Source: Delphinus delphis (Eukaryota; Chordata; Mammalia; Artiodactyla; Delphinidae). Taken from it: DNA of 64,000 bases. The stretch lies in the NCBI RefSeq assembly GCF_949987515.2, contig NC_082694.2, positions 41,171,951 to 41,235,950 on the forward strand. Reading direction: 5' to 3'. This document shows positions 57,600-64,000 of this stretch, one piece after another. The position numbers and the translations under genes were made by a program. The notes under the pieces were generated by a model. It was not told where the DNA came from, searched no databases, and saw only the letters and a list, made by a program, of their open reading frames with translations. Numbering within the stretch: the first letter of the stretch is position 1; every line of letters starts with the position of its first letter.

Positions 57600-60319
57600 T
57601 GCCGAAGTCAGGACATGATACTAAAAACTATAAGGCCACCAATATCATTTGGCCTTATTACTAAATATGAGATTCTTGTAGACGCTTTTTACATGCCTTT
57701 TGAGTCCACCAAGCAATAATTCCTCCTTTTTTATAAACATAATGACATGAATTATTAAAAAATTAAAGGCATTTAGAATAATGGTCCTCCATACGCAAAG
57801 TATTTATTTCAACTTTCATCATTCACAGTTTATCGCATTGACTTTTTTTCAGCAGTTTGCTTAGTATTAGGCTTCCACTGAACTCATCAATAAGAAATGA
57901 ATTTTGGTAACTTTCAAATCCACTAGATTATTTTTCCTTTTATTCGTAGTGAATTTTTCTTCTCTCAGTGGTAGTACTGCAATAAGTCAGTCATTATTTC
58001 TTTATGTTTTCCCTTCTTTCTTTAGTATTTCATTTCCCTTTACAGCACATCTTGTGATCACAAAGAAAACAGAGACACTTATTTCTTTTAACAGTTGAAA
58101 TTGCTGCAAGTGATTTAGCTGTCATTTAATTTGATTCCACTCTTCTGTCTGTGGAGAAATATGTTTAATGTACTGGAAATTATGTTAATAAGAAAAAGCA
58201 TTATCTCATTTAATGAAATAAATACACAAATATTTCAAAATAAAATAAAGAGGCAATCTTCACCGAGAAAATGTCTCTTATGGTTTGCATAGAACAAACA
58301 AATGGGAAAAAATTATGAATACATTGAAACACTGACAAAAAATTATGCCTACATTCAAAAGGGGAGGGGAAGTTTGGTAACTGAATTAGCCATAATTTAA
58401 TCAAATATTTTTTGGAAAACTCTGGGCACATATGAAGGATCAAATTATTAATTTTATATTTCTGATTGCTGCAAGAAAGACCATTTAATTTTTCTGGAAT
58501 GGGCACTGGGTTTTTGAAAAGTTTTCTTTGTATTTTTTTCTCTTCTATTTCAATTGGTCTTTCAATGATTGCTACTGCTTGAATTAATAATTATCAGCAA
58601 TCTCATTGAAAATGTGACCCAACCCATGCAACTATAAGAAAGGTTAGAATTCCTTTGATTTTGCTAATCAAAACAGAGTCAATGAACTAGTTCCAAAGCT
58701 TTTATATATTAAAATTTATCTAATGCACAAAAAGGTTAAATAAATATTGTTAGTGATTTGAGCAAAACTTGAAGCAATTATGTAATAAAAGCATGACCAC
58801 AGTAACAGAAACACATAATTAGCAATTTAATTACTGGCATGAAGACAAGCTAAAGATGTCAATAAAAAAAAAAAACTTTAGTGACAAGCTGATTTTATTC
58901 TCCTTATGGCAATCTGTGAGAAATATTCACCACCTGATGAGTAAAACCATTTTTATACAAACTACCTATCCTTCCACAAACTGAAATACCCAATTTAAAA
59001 TATTTCTGATTTCATTTCATTGCATAGTAAATCATTACATTTTTCTCCCATTTAGATTAGCACTTTCTCTTCTCTGAAAATACAATATTTCCAGTCAGCC
59101 AGTAAAGAACGTTATATTTTTTTAAGTGAGTTAAAGTAGCAGGTGTTCTTTGTTTCAATTTCATTTCTTTCCAGCTTCAATAATGTGTTTGACAGAAACG
59201 CTTCCTTGTGTATGACATTCCAAATATTCTATCTTTTCTTATCTTCTAAGTTTCAGCTGAGAAGCACACATAAACCATGGATTGTTTTAAAAGGAGATAA
59301 ATGCCAAGTATAGTAGAAACAGTCAGGCTAATGAGGCATTCCTCTAGGGCTTTCACAATTTCTTTTTCTCCCCCATCTCTGTATTTAGAGTTATGGTGGG
59401 AGGTAAAGAAGAGAAATGAGTAAGTTTAGTTTATTGTGATATGATCCACTTGTTTTTTTTCCAGCACCATCCCAAGTTTCAGATTTTCAAAATCTTGAAC
59501 TACTTATATTAAAAGTGTTCAATGAATGCTTACTACCTCATATGTCACTGGTATTTTACCAGTAGCAGAAAACAGATATTTCAAGATAGAACCATACTGA
59601 AAGAAGTTTTCCATCTTGTGATAAAAAGTGAATCATCTTGGCTGGTATTCAATAGCCACTTGTACAAGCCCAGTGCATGGAGTGAAATCATGAAAGTCAG
59701 ACTTGCTAAGAAGTTTTGTCTATAAATACCTTTAGGGCATGATGGAATACACTTAAGAAAAGAAACTCTAGCCACAAAGAACAGAATAAATAATAACTCC
59801 TAATAACATTGCCTTTTATAATTAACCTACTGATTCTAATCATTTTGGCATATAGTTCCAATCAGATATCTTAACTAAATATTCCAGTTTTGAAAGAAGG
59901 GTGTATAATACCAACTCAAAGTGTCTAAGGAAATTGAAAATGTTTTTAAAAGCATATTTTACTTGGCTGCAATTTGATAAATGTGAAGAGAGCAAATATA
60001 ACTGGGAGATGACTTTTTTGGAACCTCCTGCCTAATATATTGGTTACTAGAACCCTTCATTTCTTACACATATTTGTATTAGCGGTCCCTTGCTTCCATA
60101 AAACGTTCCCTTTTCTAGTGAGCTTTTCATCACTGTTCATTATATACCACAATCAGCTTCTAAGTTTCTGTTTGAACCATAAACCTAAACCTACTTGGAT
60201 TTTTCAACTATAATCATCTAGGCCTGAAACTCTCTTGCTTTCTATACTTCTATGGTCCAGATACAAGTTGCCATTAACAAGCATGCTAATTTACAAACCT
60301 CCAGGGAAGACCCCCCTGT
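57600..60319. other. Large AT-rich stretch without recognised repeats
   Basis: About 2.7 kb of AT-rich sequence with many homeodomain-like taatta motifs, no SINE, and no clear LINE. ORFs are at most 98 codons and look random. Confidence 0.5.
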
Positions 60320-60520
60320 ATTAGCCAGCAATGGTACCTGCCTTTGGGATGGTTAAGCAATGGTACCTGCCTTTGGGAAAGCCCACAGTCTAGTTAAGAA
60401 GATGGTGTGCCAAAGATAATGTCGCATCATAATTCAAGTGTAGTTATGATAAATGCCAAACAGTTGACACAATAAATCAAAAAGGTTCATAAAATAAAGG
60501 GAGCACAGTGTCTTTGTGGG
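60320..60520 (-). mobile_element. L2-type fragment, antisense, with internal 29-bp duplication
   Basis: gaaagcccacagtctagtta, atgataaatgccaaacagt resemble antisense L2 (gagcttacagtctagtggg, gataagtgctatga). agcaatggtacctgcctttggga occurs at 60327-60349 and 60356-60378, a period of 29 bp. Confidence 0.5.
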
Positions 60521-60589
60521 TAGATCCCTTTATATGTGGGTACTATGGTGAGAATCCTATAAAGCTTTAAAATGCAACATCGCATGTGA

Positions 60590-60715
60590 ATTTATGAACT
60601 GAACAGCCCCTTGTAGAGGTGAAGAACTCAAGATTCCAAGAGGTAAAATAATTTACCCAAACAAAAATGTATTCGAACGGGAACTCGCTTGTTCTGCTGA
60701 CTCTAAGTTCTAGGT
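60590..60715 (-). mobile_element. MIR fragment, antisense
   Basis: gaagaactcaagattccaag, aggtaaaataatttacccaa and attcgaacgggaactcgctt follow the reverse-complement MIR core (gaggttaagtaacttgcccaa, gattcgaacccagg). Confidence 0.7.
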
Positions 60716-62474
60716 ATAAATAAGAAAGCATTGGAGATGAAGGGATGAGCAAGGAGATATGTCAGGTAGAGAGGAAGGGAAGGGACTCATGAAACATGTA
60801 CAGGACAAGGTGAATTGTTTAACTAGGGAGAGTAGCAAGAGCAGTGAGGCAAAGATTGGAGATAAAAAAAGATGGGAACAATGGAAAATTGGGAGTGTGT
60901 TTTCTGGGCAGTGAGGAGTCTCGGATGTTTCTGAGATGAAGGCAGAGTAGAGCAGGAATCGGAAAGGTGAGAAACAAGAGGCAAAAGGTGGATGCCGTTG
61001 GTACTCCACCCAGACCCCTGTCCCCCCAGAGGCAGCCCTCTTCCAGTTGCTGGGAGTGTTGGCTGCTCAAGCCTCTCAGCTGCCCCCTTTTCTGCGGAAC
61101 TGTCCTCAGCCTACAGGATCCACTTCACCAGAGAGGTTCAAACTCCCGCCCCATCATCCCATACAAGGACTGCCTGACATAGGGGTACAAAAGCCAGCTC
61201 CTTCGACTTGAGGGACATCAGCTTTGTGGGGTAAGTTGAAGTGACCCTTTAGCTGAAGCCACGTGCCCTGTCCTGTGTCCTCACTCCTTTCTCCTCTTCA
61301 GTGCCTCCTTGTCTCAGGCTCTGCTGCTAGGAAACCCGAGGAGGCAATCTGAGCCTACACTGTCTTCCTCTCCCTTAGGGGAAGAATGATTCATGCTGTT
61401 AACATGAGTTAACAGGTTAGTGACAGCAACTTCACCCGGACTCACTCAGAAAATAATCAGTGCACAGGAAAAGCAACCAGGGTATACATGGAGGCCACCT
61501 AGATATGAGTTTGTTTTTCTGGGCTTCTTGGCTTTTATTGTTCAAAGAATGGAATTTGTATGGAATTGATGGGGGAAGTTTATAATTTGACCACAGTAGT
61601 CTGCATGAGAGAGACAAAGAAGGCTTCACCTTGGGTGGATGTGGAAAAAACAGAATACTCTCTTATGATAGTAACCCACCAGCAACTCAGACTTTCCCTT
61701 CTAACCCCAACAGAGCTTCACAGCTTAGTCAATCATTAAGTTCCATTTCTCATCCAATGGGAAACATCCCTGCTGTCTGCAAAAAACAAACCCTAAATTT
61801 ACACGTATGTAAGCTGTGAAATGAAAAAAAGAAAACTTTATAATACTGGGAAACCAACAAGCTTTCCGGTTTCTTTTCAAAATATAACCAGATTTATGTT
61901 GCACTCCACCATAAATACCACTGTATCTTGTATTCTTATACAATGCATTGATATTCTCCATTACACCATTTAGGCACATTAAAAATTGTTTGTTTGTGTC
62001 TAGGTGAGAGTTTCTGAGTCTTCTTTCAAAAATCCCTGGTGCTACTTAATATGATGATTACTTGCCACAAAAAGAAAACTTTTCTTCAATAACTTTCAGA
62101 GCATAAATTCTAAGACAGCTTACAATAGTTTTATACTGAGGGAGGAGTGGGGCGAGGACGACCCAGAGGAGAATATGAAAATTATCAGGCTCAGTGCACA
62201 AAACTTCACAAGCTGATATGGTTATATTTTCTTTTCTTAGTGAGTATCCTTTCGTTTTCATGAGTAATTTCTTTAAAATAATTTGTATCTAATATTCAAT
62301 CTTTCTCCCTCTTTTCCAATATTGCTAGCTACCTGATCGCCCATCTTCTCTTCCTACCATATATTTGTTAACAAATATATTCTCAGAATGAGTATCCTGC
62401 TTGTGCAATGGGATTGGATGATTATTCGCAAAAATTAATAGAGAAGTCAAAGAGAATGTGAAAATGTGACAGCA
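60716..62474. other. Unassigned sequence, GC-richer at 60990-61380
   Basis: 60720-60980 is purine-rich and may be old antisense LINE. 60990-61380 is clearly GC-richer, with gggtacaaaagccagctcc resembling a TATA-type context of an LTR, but no family is recognised. The rest is ordinary AT-rich sequence. Confidence 0.4.
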
Positions 62475-62665
62475 GTGTTCTCAACCTTGAAAAAACTTAA
62501 CCTGGGGAGCCTGGTGAACATACAGATTCCTGGGTCTCACCCCAGGCATCTTAGATACAGTAGGTCTGAGGACAGGCCAGGAATCTCTGTTTAATAAGTA
62601 CTATGGGTGATTCTGATGCTGGTGTCTGCAGACCAGACCTTGAAAGCCTCAGCTCTAGTGATCTC
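62475..62665. mobile_element. MER5-type DNA transposon (near full length)
   Basis: gttctcaaccttgaaaaaac, cctggggagcctggtgaaca, acagattcctgggtctcacc, gatacagtaggtctgagg, aatctctgtttaataagtac, ggtgattctgatgctggtgt match the MER5 consensus in order. This is the best preserved of three such fragments here. Confidence 0.85.
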
Positions 62666-62817
62666 ACACTAGTCTTTGAACCATCTTTGCATATCGTTTA
62701 TAATCTCTCTTCTACTAAACCTCTTTTCTAGCCTAGATGACTGGGTTATGGTAGGCTGGACTGTTCCTAACTTACACACAAGGAATCACCAAATCCTTGC
62801 TTTAAAACCATAATGCC

Positions 62818-63031
62818 GGGCTTCCCTGGTGGCGCAGTGGTTGAGAGTCCGCCTGCCGATGCAGGGGACACGGGTTCGTGCCCCGGTGCGGGAGGATCCC
62901 ACGTGCCGCGGAGCGGCTGGGCCCGTGAGCCATGGCCGCTGAGCCTGCGCGTCCGGAGCCTGTGCTCCGCAACGGGAGAGGCCACAACAGTGAGAGGCCC
63001 GCGTACCACAAAAAAACAAAAAACAAAAACA
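62818..63031 (+). mobile_element. CHR-type SINE, short form, sense, with perfect 14-bp target duplication
   Basis: Head ggcttccctggtggcgcagt, A box tggcgcagtgg (62830-62840), B-box-like ggttcgtgccc (62873-62883), short CHR body, and an A-rich tail with interspersed C. aaaaccataatgcc is exact at 62804-62817 and 63032-63045. CpGs are mostly intact, suggesting youth. Frames of 76-105 codons on both strands are SINE-derived. Confidence 0.98.
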
Positions 63032-63045
63032 AAAACCATAATGCC

Positions 63046-64000
63046 TATCTTGAAAGGTACTCCGATATGGGGGGAGGACATCAACCAGTCAGAATAACAG
63101 ACAACACCTGAGTGTTGTTGTTACTGCCTTGAAATACAGCCTCCAACTGCCCCTAAATAGACAGTGGCCCTTCAATTAGATCAAGCCATTTGGAGATGAG
63201 ACTTGGGTCTCAGGTTAGTTTCGAGAATGGACTCTCACCCTTTACAGTGATGCATTTAAAAATCGAGTAACCTTCACCTAAATGCACAATTGGCTAAGTA
63301 TAAACTATCAATTTGTTGCTAACTTATTTTCCCTCTAAGTAATGAAGAAATACTCAGAAAAAGATATTTCACTTCCATTTGGGATAAGGTAATTCCTCTT
63401 CAGCATCACACATATTTGTGCACCAACAGGGATGAGCCCAAACTCATTTTCTCTAATTTCTGGCAGTTTCTTAAAATAAATATCCAGGGCCACTAAAATG
63501 AACCCCAATAGTAATAGCAATGATAAAAAAAAAAGAGGCAGACCTTAAGACATTTAAATATAAAGACAAACTGGTATTAGATGCTTCTCCAAAACACTGT
63601 CTCTGGGGCAAGTAAAATGAAGCCAACACACAAAGGAGTACTTGTATGCTTGTGGGTTGTGTGGAAAGAGGTGCCGGGGAGAAAGGTGCTTTTTTAATTG
63701 AATGTAATCCAACAAAGATTTGGCAGAATACATATTTAAAAGGTTGGGAATGCTTGCAGAAATTGATTCGTTCACACTGTTGTGAATCATTTAGCACACA
63801 CTTCAGAGAGAGTTTAGCATCTTAGTCTCTGCCTCCCACTTCCTAAGAAAGGCTGTTAATCAAAATGAAGACTCCTAGAGGCAGCCTTGGGAATGGGACA
63901 AAGAGATGAGCAGGAAGGAGCACCACAGGGAATGATTTTTCTCCTCTAAGGGGTTTTTTTCTCCTTTGAGCATGGAAGGTTTAATGCAATAGCGTCATAT
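63046..64000. other. Unassigned sequence to the window end
   Basis: No recognisable repeat or gene. Minus-strand frames of 61-108 codons are unrecognised. Confidence 0.45.

Noticed and set aside
60990..61380. Possible promoter/CpG island because of higher GC
   Set aside because: CpGs are few despite the GC content, and no first-exon features are seen. It is more likely an unrecognised old repeat.
62818..62890. tRNA gene suggested by A and B boxes
   Set aside because: The boxes belong to the tRNA-derived head of a CHR SINE, which continues into SINE body and A-tail and lacks an acceptor stem.
1..64000. CRISPR array, operons, ribosome-binding sites or other prokaryotic systems
   Set aside because: The CHR SINEs, L1, MIR and MaLR LTRs show mammalian nuclear DNA. 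No spaced identical repeats of CRISPR type occur.

Overview
This is a stretch of mammalian nuclear DNA, almost certainly from a cetacean. The diagnostic signal is a set of tRNA-derived SINEs of the CHR type (sense strand opening ggcttccctggtggcgcagt, ending in an A-rich tail) lying between short target-site duplications. CHR SINEs are known from whales, hippos and ruminants. The short, strongly deleted form seen here four times resembles the cetacean deletion subfamilies, which would fit a whale or dolphin. The sequence is AT-rich, most CpGs sit inside the SINEs, and no CpG island is visible.

I find no protein-coding gene, no exon I can name, no functional tRNA or rRNA gene and no CRISPR array. 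Most open reading frames are short and are explained by SINE consensus, microsatellites, a tandem duplication or LINE fossils. The longest (161 codons, minus strand, 24464-24949) is unrecognised and may be chance. The window reads as intergenic or deep intronic DNA.

Layout. 1-9.1 kb: largely single-copy AT-rich sequence with an (AC)22 array and an exact-period 60-bp tandem duplication. 9.2-9.7 kb: a solitary LTR-like block. 11.2-14.3 kb: a decayed sense L1 with a MIR inside it. 15.5-23.2 kb: a dense field of ancient MIR and L2-type fragments in both orientations plus a MaLR-like LTR 3' end. 25.9-28.5 kb: two CHR SINEs and an L1 3' UTR. 29.1 kb: a perfect RFX X-box palindrome. 31.8-38.6 kb: L2, L1 ORF2 endonuclease remains, MIRs and a complete MaLR-like LTR. 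40.3-43.3 kb: an L1 3' half interrupted by a SINE and by a complete LTR, with the insertion order readable from target duplications. 43.8-48 kb: three SINEs and a 159-nt pure pyrimidine tract. 48.2-54.2 kb: MIR, L2-type, MER5-like, L1 and LTR fragments. 55.5-57.6 kb: a 16-bp palindrome, a G-quadruplex candidate, an imperfect inverted repeat and a 5'-truncated L1. 57.6-64 kb: mostly single-copy sequence, with MIR, MER5 and a young SINE.

Nothing here forms a multi-gene system. The biology visible is retrotransposition history plus a few candidate regulatory or structural DNA sites. Repeat family names rest on my recall of consensus sequences, not on a database search.
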